A stretch of 64,000 nt of DNA, taken from assembly GCA_002966495.1 (NCBI GenBank), contig CP016490.1, forward strand, positions 1,922,001 through 1,986,000. The letters are read 5' to 3'. The notes under the pieces are model-generated. The model was not told the DNA's origin and did not search any database. It was given only the letters and a program-made list of their open reading frames with translations. Source of the stretch: Halomonas sp. GFAJ-1. Lineage in GTDB: Bacteria; Pseudomonadota; Gammaproteobacteria; Pseudomonadales; Halomonadaceae. Below, piece after piece: positions 41,057 to 50,404 of the stretch. Numbering within the stretch: position 1 is the first letter of the stretch; every line of letters begins with the position of its first letter. A program made the translations under genes and the position numbers.

Positions 41057-41122
41057 CGATAACCTCCCGGTTGAGTCGTTGGTTCACTGCTACACTCAAG
41101 TGAGACGGTTAAGGAGTCGCCT

Positions 41123-41515
41123 ATGAAAATTAACGTTGAGTTTGACCTGACGCCGGATGAGTTTCGGCAATCCTTGGGGTTGCCCGATGTTGAGGCGTTT
41201 CAGCAAAGCATGCTGGAAAATATTCAGCGGCAAATGGAGTCGGGCGTAGAAGGGTACGACCCGATGAGCTTAATGCGTCCCTATCTGCAGCAGCCGATGA
41301 TGCAGCAGGGGCTTTCACAGGGGCTCGCTAACTTCGGCACCTATCAGCAAATGATGCTGGATATGCTGCGCCAAGCCGGTTCTGCCAGCAGTGATGGCGG
41401 TAGCGACACAAGCCATAATGAAAGCAGTCAAGAAGACGCCAGCAAAAGTACCACGAGCGAGAGAAGCAGCAAGGCAAAAGCCACTGCCTCCTCCCGCTCT
41501 CGGGCAAAAGGGTAG
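41123..41515 (+). CDS. Small PHA-locus protein, DUF6489-like
   Basis: A 130-residue acidic protein. The N-terminal half (MKINVEFDLTPDEFRQSLGL and on to PYLQQPMMQQGLSQG) is ordered and rich in Gln and Met. The last 45 residues are Ser/Lys/Asp-rich low-complexity sequence ending in ARAKG-like basic residues. It seems to match the DUF6489 family, from memory. It sits 165 bp upstream of the phasin gene, so it may be a granule-associated or regulatory protein of the PHA system; that is inferred from position. The start follows AAGGAGTC. Confidence 0.6.
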   Translation: MKINVEFDLTPDEFRQSLGLPDVEAFQQSMLENIQRQMESGVEGYDPMSLMRPYLQQPMMQQGLSQGLANFGTYQQMMLDMLRQAGSASSDGGSDTSHNESSQEDASKSTTSERSSKAKATASSRSRAKG

Positions 41516-41539
41516 GCGGGCACGGGCGCTATCTTAAAA

Positions 41540-41625
41540 ATGTTGCAAAGCACCGTGTTAACTAAGTGCTATGTTGCAAAGCACCATGCCAACGATTACT
41601 CTTTTTGCAGTGCAGCAATGCGCCG
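41540..41625. promoter_or_regulatory. Three TTGCA boxes spaced 31 bp apart, candidate PhaR operators
   Basis: TTGCA begins at 41543, 41574 and 41605, exactly 31 bp apart (three helical turns). The first two lie in a near-perfect 18-bp direct repeat (ATGTTGCAAAGCACC plus GTG or ATG). The third is in TTGCAGTGCAGCAATGC, resembling TGC-rich operators of the PHB repressor PhaR as I recall them. They precede the phasin gene start by 55-140 bp. Same-face phasing favours cooperative regulator binding. Confidence 0.6.
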
Positions 41626-41679
41626 TGTGATGAGCCTCTCCAGGCTCATGCCAAGGAACGAGAGACAGGAGCAAATACA

Positions 41680-42090
41680 ATGCAAGATAAAATGATGGAC
41701 GCCTTCAACACTCAGACCCGCCAGATGTTTGAGCCGATGCGTAAGATGAATTCGCTGATGCTCAACAACATGGAGAAGCTGACGCAGTACCAGTTAGAAG
41801 CCATGAAGCGTTACAGCCAAATGGGAACTGAGCGCATTCGCAGTGCCACCGAGATTAAAGACGCAGAAAGTCTGCGCGATTTTGGCACTAAACAAGCCGA
41901 AATGATGAACGAACTATCTCAACAAATGCAGGAAGATGCTCGTGTGATGGGCGAAATGAGCCTGCAGTTTAAATCCGAAATGGAAAAGCTGTTCAGCGAG
42001 GCTGGGCAGAAAATGAGCGAGCAGGCAACGTCCGCTGTGAAAGGCGAACAGCCCGCGAAAGCCTCCAGCCAGTCTTCACGCAAAAACTAA
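41680..42090 (+). CDS. phaP: Phasin (PHA granule-associated protein)
   Basis: A 136-residue helical phasin. The product is dominated by amphipathic helices rich in Met, Gln, Lys and Glu (MMDAFNTQTRQMFEPMRKMN, then LEAMKRYSQMGTERI), and ends with a Ser/Ala/Lys-rich tail. Phasins coat PHA granules and control granule number. ATG 41680 follows GACAGGAGC. A longer frame open to 41566 has no ribosome-binding site and would run through the repeat boxes. It is followed by phaC after 99 bp. Regulation by PhaR is suggested by the upstream boxes. Confidence 0.85.
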   Translation: MQDKMMDAFNTQTRQMFEPMRKMNSLMLNNMEKLTQYQLEAMKRYSQMGTERIRSATEIKDAESLRDFGTKQAEMMNELSQQMQEDARVMGEMSLQFKSEMEKLFSEAGQKMSEQATSAVKGEQPAKASSQSSRKN

Positions 42091-42189
42091 AATAGCACTG
42101 TCAGCGGCGCCTCTAGGGGCGCCGTGTTGTTTCTGAATGATATTGCCTGGGCGTGGGCCACGCCACATGCAGGGTAGGGGAGAGCGAGT

Positions 42190-44040
42190 ATGCAGTCAGG
42201 GTGGAAATTGCCGTCTAAAGCAATGTCTCAAGAAGAGATGGAGACATGGAAGGCGCAGATTAGTGAGATCGGCGAACAGTACCGAGGTCTCTTTGAAGAC
42301 TTACTAACGCGAATGGCACCCAGTGAAGCCGCAGACTCCGTTCATAGCGACATGCGCGAGAGCTTTGAAGCCGCCGCGAAGTCGCTAATGAGCGACCCTA
42401 ACTTGCTGTGGCAAACGCAGTCACGGTTAGTACAAGACCAGTGGTTGCTCTGGCAACAGGGTATTCGCGCGATGGCTGGCGAGCAGGTGACGCCATTGGT
42501 AACGCCGGCAAAAGGCGATCGTCGCTTTAAAGATGAAGCCTGGACACAAGAACCCTACTACTTATCGATTATGCAGCAGTACCTGCTGTTTTCGCAGATG
42601 GTAGAAGAGCTGATTGATGGGCTGGATACGCTAGACCCTATCCATAAGCGTAACCTGGCTTTTTATGCGCGTCAGCTGGTCAACGCCATGGCGCCCACCA
42701 ACTTTGTTTCTACCAACCCTGAAGTGATGCGCTGTACGCTGGAAACCCGGGGACAAAATCTTGTCGACGGTCTTACCCGCCTACGTGAAGATTTAGCCAA
42801 CTCTGCGGAAGGCATTAACGTACGCATGACCGATCGCAGCGCCTTTGGCGTAGGCGACAATATTGCTGTCACGCCCGGTGCTGTCGTGTATGAGAATGAA
42901 CTGATTCAGTTAATTCAATACACGCCTACGACGGAAAAAACCTTTAAGACACCGCTGTTAATCGTGCCACCGTGGATCAATAAATATTACATATTGGATC
43001 TGCGGGAAGATAACTCGTTAGTCAAATGGATGGTAGATCAGGGGCATACCGTCTTCCTGATTTCCTGGCGTAACCCTGGCCCAGAGCAGCGCGACATCAC
43101 CTGGGCTGATTACATGCAAATGGGCCCCATCAGCGCGATGGAAGCCATTGAGCAGGCCTGTGGCGAGAAGTCGGTCAATCTGTTGAGCTACTGTGTGGGT
43201 GGGACGTTAACCGCCTCGACTGTGGCCTACCTAACGAGTACGCGGCGCGCGCGCAAAGTGAAGTCCGTTACCTATATGGCAACGCTGCAAGATTTCCGCG
43301 ACCCCGGAGATATAGGCGTATTCCTTAACGAGCGCGTGGTGGAAGGGATTGAGAATACGCTAGAAATGAAGGGGTATTTAGATGGCCGCTCGATGGCCTA
43401 CACCTTTAATTTATTGCGTGAGAATGATCTGTTCTGGTCGTTCTATATCAATAATTATCTGAAAGGTGAAATTCCTGCAGCGTTTGATTTACTGTATTGG
43501 AATACCGATGGTACCAACCTGCCAGCAGGTACACACGCGTGGTACCTGCGCCATATGTACCTGGAAAACCGCTTGGTAGAGCCAGGTGGTATTGAGTTAG
43601 ACGAGGTGAAGATTGACCTGCGTAAAGTATCGGCACCGTGCTACTTTGTGTCGACTAAAGAAGATCATATCGCCAAATGGAATAGTACCTATTACGGTGC
43701 GCTGTTGCCCAAAGGGCCGGTAACGTTTGTCTTGGGCGGCTCTGGCCATATCGCAGGCATTGTGAACCCGCCCCATAAAAATAAGTACGGCTACTGGACC
43801 AACGATGCGTTGCCAGAAACCCATGAGGCATGGCAAGAGGGGGCGACGTTTAATGAAGGCTCTTGGTGGCCACACTGGCAGGCGTGGGTCACTAAGAACG
43901 GCTATGCGGACGCTGACCCGAAAAAGATGGTGCCCGTTCGCCAGCCCGGAGAGGGCGAGCTAAAGGTGATTGAACCTGCGCCAGGCCGCTACGTAAAAAT
44001 GACGATTCCCGAGGTGTTGGGCGAAACGCCTAACGCTTGA
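42190..44040 (+). CDS. phaC: Class I polyhydroxyalkanoate synthase
   Basis: PhaC polymerises 3-hydroxyacyl-CoA into PHA on the granule surface. At 616 residues it is near the usual class I size. The lipase-like box LLSYCVGGT contains the catalytic Cys335. The Asp in STKEDHIAKW (near 490) and the His in GGSGHIAGI (near 518) complete the triad. PWINKYYILDL (about 261-271) and SWRNPGPEQRD (about 292-302) are conserved. A strong AGGGGAGAGCG sequence precedes the ATG. phaA and phaB are not adjacent, as is common in Halomonas. A terminator lies 45 bp downstream. Confidence 0.96.
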   Translation: MQSGWKLPSKAMSQEEMETWKAQISEIGEQYRGLFEDLLTRMAPSEAADSVHSDMRESFEAAAKSLMSDPNLLWQTQSRLVQDQWLLWQQGIRAMAGEQVTPLVTPAKGDRRFKDEAWTQEPYYLSIMQQYLLFSQMVEELIDGLDTLDPIHKRNLAFYARQLVNAMAPTNFVSTNPEVMRCTLETRGQNLVDGLTRLREDLANSAEGINVRMTDRSAFGVGDNIAVTPGAVVYENELIQLIQYTPTTEKTFKTPLLIVPPWINKYYILDLREDNSLVKWMVDQGHTVFLISWRNPGPEQRDITWADYMQMGPISAMEAIEQACGEKSVNLLSYCVGGTLTASTVAYLTSTRRARKVKSVTYMATLQDFRDPGDIGVFLNERVVEGIENTLEMKGYLDGRSMAYTFNLLRENDLFWSFYINNYLKGEIPAAFDLLYWNTDGTNLPAGTHAWYLRHMYLENRLVEPGGIELDEVKIDLRKVSAPCYFVSTKEDHIAKWNSTYYGALLPKGPVTFVLGGSGHIAGIVNPPHKNKYGYWTNDALPETHEAWQEGATFNEGSWWPHWQAWVTKNGYADADPKKMVPVRQPGEGELKVIEPAPGRYVKMTIPEVLGETPNA

Positions 44041-44083
44041 TTCTCTCGTTATTTTTACACAATGAGCTGAGTTAATAGCCCTA

Positions 44084-44121
44084 AAAAAGCCCCTGCCACC
44101 CTTTGGGTGGCAGGGGCTTTT
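44084..44121. terminator. Bidirectional terminator between phaC and lnt
   Basis: AGCCCCTGCCACCC/GGGTGGCAGGGGCT stem, preceded by AAAAAA and followed by TTT, between converging genes. It serves both. Confidence 0.9.
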
Positions 44122-44144
44122 GGGTGCTTGCTAGGCGACTAGAG

Positions 44145-45602
44145 CTAACGACGGCGGGGTAGCCCAGGTAACAGTAGCAATCCAGCTAATAACCACGTGG
44201 GCCAACTACCCATGCGAGTGAACGGCGTTAGCCCCTCCATGGCGTAGAACTCGCCGGTTAAGTAGGTGGTTTCAAACTGTGGCGCTCGATCCACCAGCTC
44301 ACCTCTTGGATCAATAATCGCGGTAATACCATTACTGGTGGCGCGCACTACATAGCGGCCGTTTTCCAGCGCGCGCAGGCGGGCCATTTGCAGGTGCTGG
44401 TGAGGCCCGATGGAGGCGCCAAACCACGTATCGTTAGACACTGTGACAATCACCTCGCTATCAGCTGCACGCCGTGCAACAAGCTGCGGATAGATAATTT
44501 CATAGCAAATAGCGTTGCCTATGCTTACGCCCGCAGCCTGCATAGGAGCTTGTCCAGAGGCGCCCTTAGTAAAGCTCGACATCGGGAGGTCAAAAAAGTT
44601 AATAGCGCCGCGCAATACACTTTCTAACGGAAGATACTCACCAAACGGTACTAGGTGCTCTTTTTGATAACTGCCTTCTACATTGCCTACCCCGATGACG
44701 CTGTTGAAGTAACGACTCTGTTCATCTAACTGAACAATGCCTGTCATTAATGCGGCGCCGGGGGGCAAATTGGCCTGCACCCGCTCAAGTACAGGCTGGG
44801 CCTGATGCTCCATCATGGGTAGCGCGGTTTCGGGCCACAGGATGAGGTCTACGTTATCGGCGACCTCACGGGTTAGATTGCTATAGGTATTGGCGGCCAC
44901 CCGCTGGCCTTCTGGCGTCCACTTTAAAAGCTGTGGCAGGTTGCCTTGCAGCAGCGCAACGCGAGTAGGCTCATCAACCGGTGTGGTCCAGAGCGTGGGG
45001 AGCGCCAACGGCGCCAGCCAAATAACGGCGATCGGCGCTAACGCCCACCACTGGCGACGCAATAGCTCTGCCCCTAAGGTTCCCGTGAGCACGACGAATA
45101 GCGAAAGCAGGTAAACGCCGCCGATGGGTGCCCAGCTGGCAAGGGGAGAATCGACATAGCTTGAACCAACCAGCAGCCAAGGAAAGCCGGTAAAGAGGTA
45201 GGTGCGCAGTACTTCCCCTAACACCCAGGCGCCCGCGAAGGTTAACAATGCCCAGCGGGGGCCAAAAAAGCGTCGATAGAGCCAGAAGGTACCGGCAAAA
45301 AACAGGGCTAAAACGGCCACAAATAGCGCGGTAAGAAACACCGCCAAGGGCATGCCGGTATAGCCATAGTCATGAATAGAGACATACACCCAAGAAGTGC
45401 CGCTGGCAAACAGCGCTACGCCATATAGCCAGCCTTTTAGCGCCGCTTGGGCCGGGGTTAAGGTGTGCATGCCAGTGTATAAAAGGGCAATCGCAACGGG
45501 CCCTAGCCACCACAGTTCAAACGGTGAGGCGGTGAGCGTGGTAAAGCCGCCCGCCACCAGGGCGGCCAGCAGCTGAAGCGCAAACGTGGGCGTCAACCCC
45601 AT
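44145..45602 (-). CDS. lnt: Apolipoprotein N-acyltransferase Lnt
   Basis: Lnt adds the third acyl chain to lipoproteins at the inner membrane. The 485-residue protein has about seven N-terminal helices, then a periplasmic nitrilase domain with the Glu-Lys-Cys triad E258 (WPETALP), K314 (YQKEHLVPFGEYLP) and C366 (ICYEIIYP). A final helix anchors the C terminus. It follows corC by 36 bp in the common corC-lnt arrangement and its ATG has GGATATCACC before it. Confidence 0.96.
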   Translation of the reverse strand: MGLTPTFALQLLAALVAGGFTTLTASPFELWWLGPVAIALLYTGMHTLTPAQAALKGWLYGVALFASGTSWVYVSIHDYGYTGMPLAVFLTALFVAVLALFFAGTFWLYRRFFGPRWALLTFAGAWVLGEVLRTYLFTGFPWLLVGSSYVDSPLASWAPIGGVYLLSLFVVLTGTLGAELLRRQWWALAPIAVIWLAPLALPTLWTTPVDEPTRVALLQGNLPQLLKWTPEGQRVAANTYSNLTREVADNVDLILWPETALPMMEHQAQPVLERVQANLPPGAALMTGIVQLDEQSRYFNSVIGVGNVEGSYQKEHLVPFGEYLPLESVLRGAINFFDLPMSSFTKGASGQAPMQAAGVSIGNAICYEIIYPQLVARRAADSEVIVTVSNDTWFGASIGPHQHLQMARLRALENGRYVVRATSNGITAIIDPRGELVDRAPQFETTYLTGEFYAMEGLTPFTRMGSWPTWLLAGLLLLPGLPRRR

Positions 45603-45638
45603 GGTGATATCCTATCGAAAAGTAATCTGAATAGATGG

Positions 45639-46523
45639 TTAGTCGTCGCCCGCGTCGTCACTGTCGGTGTTTTGATCGGGATACGCTTCAAGTAAGCGGA
45701 TTCGCCGGTTGTCAGCATTCAGGATGACAAAGCGCCAGCCGCCGAAGCAGGTATGCTCGCCACGCCCCGGCAAGTGACCAAACTGCTGCATCACCAAGCC
45801 GCCAACGGTGTCAAACTCGTCATCGGAAAACTTGGTGCCGAACCGTTCGTTGAAGTCTTCAATGGGGGTTAAAGCGCGAATCGCGAAGTGGCCGTTATCC
45901 AGCGTGCGGATATCGTCCTCTTCGTCGGTATCGTGTTCATCTTCGATATCCCCGACAATCTGCTCCAGAATGTCCTCAATGGTGATAATGCCCGCAGTGC
46001 CGCCGTACTCGTCCACCACTATCGCCATGTGGTTGTGGGTGTCGCGGAACTCCTTAAGCAGGCTGTTTAAGCGCTTGGACTCCGGAATAAACATGGCCGG
46101 ACGTAGCACATCTTCCAGCTTAAAAGCATCACGGCTCTCTTGGGTCTGCGAGAGCAGGGGAAGCAAATCTTTAACCAGTAGAATACCTTTAACATCATCA
46201 AGGTTCTCACCGATCACCGGATAGCGAGAGTGGCCAGTTTCCTGAATGAGGGGCAGGTAGCCATCGCTGGTTTGATCAAGCGTAATCGCCGACACCTGGG
46301 AGCGTGGAATTAATATTTCCCGCACCTGCTGGTCGCTAATCTCAAGTGCGCCTTCAATAATCATGATGGCGTCTTGGTCAAGCTTCAGCTTTCCTGCAGT
46401 GTGGCGTAAAAACGTCATCAGCTCATCCCGTGAGCTGGGTTCGTCATTGTCACCGGAAAGGGCGCCAAAGAGTTTCTCGAGCCAGGATTTTTGATTGGGG
46501 TTGCTCGATCGGTCTTCGCTCAT
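45639..46523 (-). CDS. corC: CorC/HlyC-family CBS-domain protein
   Basis: A 294-residue cytoplasmic CorC homologue, linked in enteric bacteria to magnesium and cobalt efflux. Two CBS motifs span about 70-190 (ISDQQVREILIPRSQ, SRYPVIGENLDDVKGILLVKDLL, MAIVVDEYGGTAGIITIEDILE), followed by an acidic linker and the C-terminal CorC_HlyC domain with GHLPGRGEHTCFGGWRF. No membrane segment is present. It lies between ybeY and lnt, its usual place in gammaproteobacteria. Confidence 0.95.
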   Translation of the reverse strand: MSEDRSSNPNQKSWLEKLFGALSGDNDEPSSRDELMTFLRHTAGKLKLDQDAIMIIEGALEISDQQVREILIPRSQVSAITLDQTSDGYLPLIQETGHSRYPVIGENLDDVKGILLVKDLLPLLSQTQESRDAFKLEDVLRPAMFIPESKRLNSLLKEFRDTHNHMAIVVDEYGGTAGIITIEDILEQIVGDIEDEHDTDEEDDIRTLDNGHFAIRALTPIEDFNERFGTKFSDDEFDTVGGLVMQQFGHLPGRGEHTCFGGWRFVILNADNRRIRLLEAYPDQNTDSDDAGDD

Positions 46524-46583
46524 TGCGTCTCATCTCTCAGTTACGGGCAGATACGTTAGGTGTAACAAGTGACGTGTGGGCAG

Positions 46584-47054
46584 TCACAGACAGTTACTCA
46601 GGTAAGGATCAGGAATATCCAGCGAGGCGAGAAGCTCACGCTCGATCTGCTCCATCTCCTCTGCCTCTTGCTCGTCAATATGATCGTAGCCCATTAAATG
46701 CAGGGTGCCGTGGATGACCATATGGGCGTAATGATGCGTCAGCGACTTGTGCTGCTCGCTTGCCTCCTGAGCGACGATATCGTGACAAATAATTAGATCG
46801 CCCAGCAGCGGTAGTGTCATGCCTGGTGGGTTCTCAAAAGGGAAGGAGAGCACATTGGTGGGCTTATCCTTACCCCGATAGTCGCGGTTCAGCGCTTGGC
46901 TTTCAGCGTTGCCGACCAAGCGAATGGTCAGCTCTAAGCGCTCGTCATCCGGATGGCGTGAAAACACACAGCCCACCCAAAGGGTGAGCTGTTCAAGAGT
47001 GGGTAGCTGCGGCTCATTAATAGCTACCTGGCGATCAATCGCAATATCGCTCAT
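46584..47054 (-). CDS. ybeY: Endoribonuclease YbeY
   Basis: YbeY is a zinc RNase for 16S rRNA 3' maturation and ribosome quality control. The zinc motif HGTLHLMGYDH lies near 115-125. An FPFENP-like segment and ADVLSFP-type substrate region (TNVLSFPFE) precede it. The 156-residue length is normal. Its start overlaps the phoH stop (TAATG). Confidence 0.96.
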   Translation of the reverse strand: MSDIAIDRQVAINEPQLPTLEQLTLWVGCVFSRHPDDERLELTIRLVGNAESQALNRDYRGKDKPTNVLSFPFENPPGMTLPLLGDLIICHDIVAQEASEQHKSLTHHYAHMVIHGTLHLMGYDHIDEQEAEEMEQIERELLASLDIPDPYLSNCL

Positions 47055-48130
47055 TACGGTGCGTTTCCTGAGCGTTCAAGCGCGTGTAGGCGGGCTTCGC
47101 GCTCCTGTTGGCGAGTCTCACGGCGGGCGCGCTGTTCCACTTCCTGCTGAGATTCAAACTCATCGTAGGCCTCGATGATGCGCTGAACCAGCGGATGACG
47201 CACAACATCTTTGGCCGCAAAGTGGGTCACGCCGATTCCCGGCGTTTCTTTAAGCACGTCCAGTACCTGAGACAGCCCAGAGCGCTGCCCGCGTGGCAGG
47301 TCTACCTGGGTGATGTCACCAGTAATCACCGCTGTCGAGCCAAAGCCAATCCGCGTGAGGAACATTTTCATCTGTTCCGGCGTGGTGTTTTGGCTCTCAT
47401 CCAAGATGATGTAAGAGTTATTCAGCGTGCGTCCGCGCATATAAGCCAGCGGGGCGATTTCAATCACCTGGCGCTCAATCAGCTTGGCGACCTGCTCAAA
47501 ACCGATCATCTCGTACAGCGCATCGTAAAGCGGGCGCAGGTAAGGGTCGATCTTCTGGGCGAGATCCCCCGGCAAAAAGCCTAGCTTTTCTCCCGCTTCT
47601 ACCGCAGGGCGCACCAGTAGAATACGGCGAACTTCCTGCTGGTTGAGTGCTTCCACGGCAGCGGCTACGGCTAGGTAGGTTTTACCGGTACCGGCAGGCC
47701 CAATGCCAAAGTTGATATCGTGCTCACGGATGCTTTGCACGTAGCGCTGCTGGTTCAACCCACGGGGCTTGATCATGGTGCGCGGCGTTCGCATCACCAC
47801 GTCATCACCACCGCCATCGCCATCCACTTCTTCTTCTAGCGCTTCCAGGCCAGACTCTTGGAGAAATAAGTGCACCGTGTCGGCTTCAAGTTCACTAGCC
47901 GCCGTTTCACGGTAGAGATGTTCCAGCACGTTAGCAGCCGCTTTAATACGGTTCGCAGCACCGGCCAACTGAAAAATATTGCCCCGGTTGCGCAGTGTCA
48001 CGTCCAGGCGGCTCTCAATCAGTTTTAGGTGCTCGTCCTGTTGGCCGCATAGGCTGGCAAGCCGCTGCGGGTCATTGGGTTCAAGGCTTAGGGTGATAAT
48101 GCGATTGGCCTGAGGTGATGGCTGGCTCAA
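47054..48130 (-). CDS. ybeZ: PhoH-family ATPase (YbeZ)
   Basis: A 358-residue PhoH-like ATPase/helicase. Walker A GPAGTGKT is near 141-148, Walker B YIILDESQN near 244-252, and a KH-like N-terminal region opens the protein (LCGQQDEHLKLIESRL). It works with YbeY in ribosomal RNA metabolism in E. coli. The start codon is TTG at 48130; no ATG occurs within the first conserved residues, so a TTG start is likely. The C-terminal 25 residues are highly charged (RARRETRQQEREARL). Confidence 0.93.
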   Translation of the reverse strand: MSQPSPQANRIITLSLEPNDPQRLASLCGQQDEHLKLIESRLDVTLRNRGNIFQLAGAANRIKAAANVLEHLYRETAASELEADTVHLFLQESGLEALEEEVDGDGGGDDVVMRTPRTMIKPRGLNQQRYVQSIREHDINFGIGPAGTGKTYLAVAAAVEALNQQEVRRILLVRPAVEAGEKLGFLPGDLAQKIDPYLRPLYDALYEMIGFEQVAKLIERQVIEIAPLAYMRGRTLNNSYIILDESQNTTPEQMKMFLTRIGFGSTAVITGDITQVDLPRGQRSGLSQVLDVLKETPGIGVTHFAAKDVVRHPLVQRIIEAYDEFESQQEVEQRARRETRQQEREARLHALERSGNAP

Positions 48131-48215
48131 GAGTAAGAAACCCGTTAGTTGATGTGTGTGAGCTTCAGCTTACTGCCCCGGCGGTGCCGGGGCAATTACC
48201 TAGGATAGCGAATAA

Positions 48216-49559
48216 TTAATAACGCTCGTCAGAAGCAAGCTCACCACGCAGTGAATTGGGCAGTGCTTCGGTGATTTCCACGTCCACAAAGTAGCCAATA
48301 AGCTCCGTAGGGTTGGCCGCGCGAAAGTTAACCACGCGGTTATTTTCGGTACGGCCCGAGAGTTGGCCAGGGTCTCTTGGTGAGAAGCCGGAGACCAATA
48401 CTCGCTGAGTAGTGCCGACCATGCGGCGGCTGATCTGAGCAGTCTGCTGCAGAATTCGTTCCTGCAAAATGGCGAGTCGCTGCTTTTTAACGCTTTCTGG
48501 CGTTTCATCCGGCAGGCCAGAAGCGGGCGTACCTGGGCGCGCTGAGTAAACAAAGCTGAAGGAGTGGTCAAAGCCAATGCGATGAATCAGATCCATCGTT
48601 GCTTCGAAATCCTCTTCGGTCTCGCCAGGGAAGCCAATAATAAAGTCAGAGGAGAAACTAATATCCGGGCGATTAGCGCGGATGCGCTCCATTTTCTCAA
48701 TGTACTCTTCGGCGGTGTGGCCCCGCTTCATAGCACTCAAGATGCGGTCAGAGCCAGACTGCACGGGAAGGTGCAGGTGGCTGACCAGCTCTGGAATATC
48801 GGCAAAGGCGTCGACCAAGCTGTCGGTGAACTCCACTGGGTGCGAAGTTGTAAAGCGGATACGGTCGATGCCATCGACGGCGGCGACACAGGCGATCAGC
48901 TCGGCAAGGTCAATCTCATCGCCATCCTCGTTATCGCCGCGGTAGGCGTTAACGTTTTGGCCCAACAGGTTGACCTCTCGCACGCCTTGGTCGGCTAAGT
49001 GAATCACCTCGTCCATCACGGCCTCGAAGGGGCGAGAGACCTCTTCACCGCGGGTGTAGGGCACTACACAGAAGGTGCAGTATTTCGAGCAGCCTTCCAT
49101 GATCGAAACAAATGCCGTCGCGCCGTCGGATGTTGGCTGAGGCAGGTGATCAAATTTTTCGATTTCAGGGAAGGTAACGTCCACTGCAGCAATTTGGTTA
49201 TTGTTGCGGGCGTCCAGCATCTTGGGCACGCGGTGTAGCGTTTGTGGGCCGAATATCATGTCCACAAAGGGGGCCCGCTTACGCAGCGCTTCACCTTCTT
49301 GGCTAGCCACGCAGCCGCCTACGCCAATCACTAGGTCTGGGTTGGCGTCTTTAAGCTTTTTCCAGCGACCCAGTTGGTGGTAGACCTTATCTTGAGCCTT
49401 TTCGCGAATCGAGCAGGTGTTCAGCAGAATCACGTCTGCTTCTTTCTCGTTATCGGTCAATTCCAGCTGATGAGATTCGCCGAGCATATCCGCCATACGG
49501 GAGGAGTCGTACTCGTTCATTTGGCAGCCGTGCGTTTTGATAAAAAGCTTCTTCGCCAT
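48216..49559 (-). CDS. miaB: tRNA-2-methylthio-N6-dimethylallyladenosine synthase MiaB
   Basis: MiaB inserts methylthio at A37 of tRNAs reading UNN codons. The radical-SAM CxxxCxxC cluster is CSKYCTFC near 157-164. The N-terminal UPF0004 domain carries three further Cys for the second [4Fe-4S] cluster (THGCQMNEYD, LLNTCSIREKA, GGCVASQEG). The C-terminal TRAM domain contains VLVSGFSPRDP. Length is 447 from ATG 49559, which has ACAGGTACCG upstream; the frame extends to 49613 without a better start. It heads the miaB-phoH-ybeY-corC-lnt cluster. Confidence 0.96.
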   Translation of the reverse strand: MAKKLFIKTHGCQMNEYDSSRMADMLGESHQLELTDNEKEADVILLNTCSIREKAQDKVYHQLGRWKKLKDANPDLVIGVGGCVASQEGEALRKRAPFVDMIFGPQTLHRVPKMLDARNNNQIAAVDVTFPEIEKFDHLPQPTSDGATAFVSIMEGCSKYCTFCVVPYTRGEEVSRPFEAVMDEVIHLADQGVREVNLLGQNVNAYRGDNEDGDEIDLAELIACVAAVDGIDRIRFTTSHPVEFTDSLVDAFADIPELVSHLHLPVQSGSDRILSAMKRGHTAEEYIEKMERIRANRPDISFSSDFIIGFPGETEEDFEATMDLIHRIGFDHSFSFVYSARPGTPASGLPDETPESVKKQRLAILQERILQQTAQISRRMVGTTQRVLVSGFSPRDPGQLSGRTENNRVVNFRAANPTELIGYFVDVEITEALPNSLRGELASDERY

Positions 49560-49695
49560 CGGTACCTGTCGTCTATGGGTCGTCGGGGGGACGAGGGATG
49601 AATGAAAACTCATGAGCAGCTAATGGCTGCCGTAGAATGGAGGGCATTATACGGGCACAAGAAACCAGGGGCTAGCGTTCACCAGGAAACGATAC

Positions 49696-49723
49696 TTGAC
49701 CTAAGCGTTTCAATCAGTATACT
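49696..49723 (+). promoter_or_regulatory. Promoter of the tRNA-Asn array
   Basis: TTGACC (49696-49701), a 16-bp spacer and TATACT (49718-49723), with ACGCACC following. The first tRNA starts 21 bp on. Confidence 0.75.
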
Positions 49724-49743
49724 ACGCACCGTGTTTGAGCAGT

Positions 49744-49819
49744 TCCTCGATAGCTCAGTTGGTAGAGCAAATGACTGTTAATCATTGGGTCGCAGGTTCG
49801 AGTCCTGCTCGAGGAGCCA
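49744..49819 (+). tRNA. tRNA-Asn(GUU), copy 1
   Basis: 76 nt with encoded CCA. Acceptor TCCTCGA/TCGAGGA is fully paired; the anticodon loop CTGTTAA gives GUU. Confidence 0.97.
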
Positions 49820-49886
49820 ACATTCTGAAGTAAGTCGTTTGTAACTTCAGTGGCCTCACTCTCAACACATCAGCAATATGTAATGT

Positions 49887-49962
49887 TCCTCGATAGCTCA
49901 GTTGGTAGAGCAAATGACTGTTAATCATTGGGTCGCAGGTTCGAGTCCTGCTCGAGGAGCCA
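49887..49962 (+). tRNA. tRNA-Asn(GUU), copy 2
   Basis: Identical to copy 1, full-length with CCA. Confidence 0.97.
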
Positions 49963-50029
49963 ACATTCTGAAGTAAGTCGTTTGTAACTTCAGTGGCCTC
50001 ACTCTCAACACATCAGCAATATGTAATGT

Positions 50030-50105
50030 TCCTCGATAGCTCAGTTGGTAGAGCAAATGACTGTTAATCATTGGGTCGCAGGTTCGAGTCCTGCTCGAGG
50101 AGCCA
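50030..50105 (+). tRNA. tRNA-Asn(GUU), copy 3
   Basis: Identical to copy 1. It is followed by the shorter type B spacer. Confidence 0.97.
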
Positions 50106-50145
50106 AATTGCTGTTCTGCTATAATTACCATGTACGGTAAAACAT

Positions 50146-50221
50146 TCCCCGATAGCTCAGTTGGTAGAGCAAATGACTGTTAATCATTGGGTCGCAGGTT
50201 CGAGTCCTGCTCGAGGAGCCA
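50146..50221 (+). tRNA. tRNA-Asn(GUU), copy 4, acceptor-stem variant
   Basis: The 5' acceptor strand is TCCCCGA but the 3' strand is TCGAGGA, leaving a C4-A69 mismatch. The rest is identical to copy 1. It is probably processed, but the mismatch could lower stability or charging. Confidence 0.93.
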
Positions 50222-50261
50222 AATTGCTGTTCTGCTATAATTACCATGTACGGTAAAACAT

Positions 50262-50337
50262 TCCCCGATAGCTCAGTTGGTAGAGCAAATGACTGTTAAT
50301 CATTGGGTCGCAGGTTCGAGTCCTGCTCGAGGAGCCA
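50262..50337 (+). tRNA. tRNA-Asn(GUU), copy 5, acceptor-stem variant
   Basis: The same C4-A69 mismatch as copy 4, again after a type B spacer. Confidence 0.93.
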
Positions 50338-50404
50338 ACATTCTGAAGTAAGTCGTTTGTAACTTCAGTGGCCTCACTCTCAACACATCAGCAATATGTA
50401 ATGT

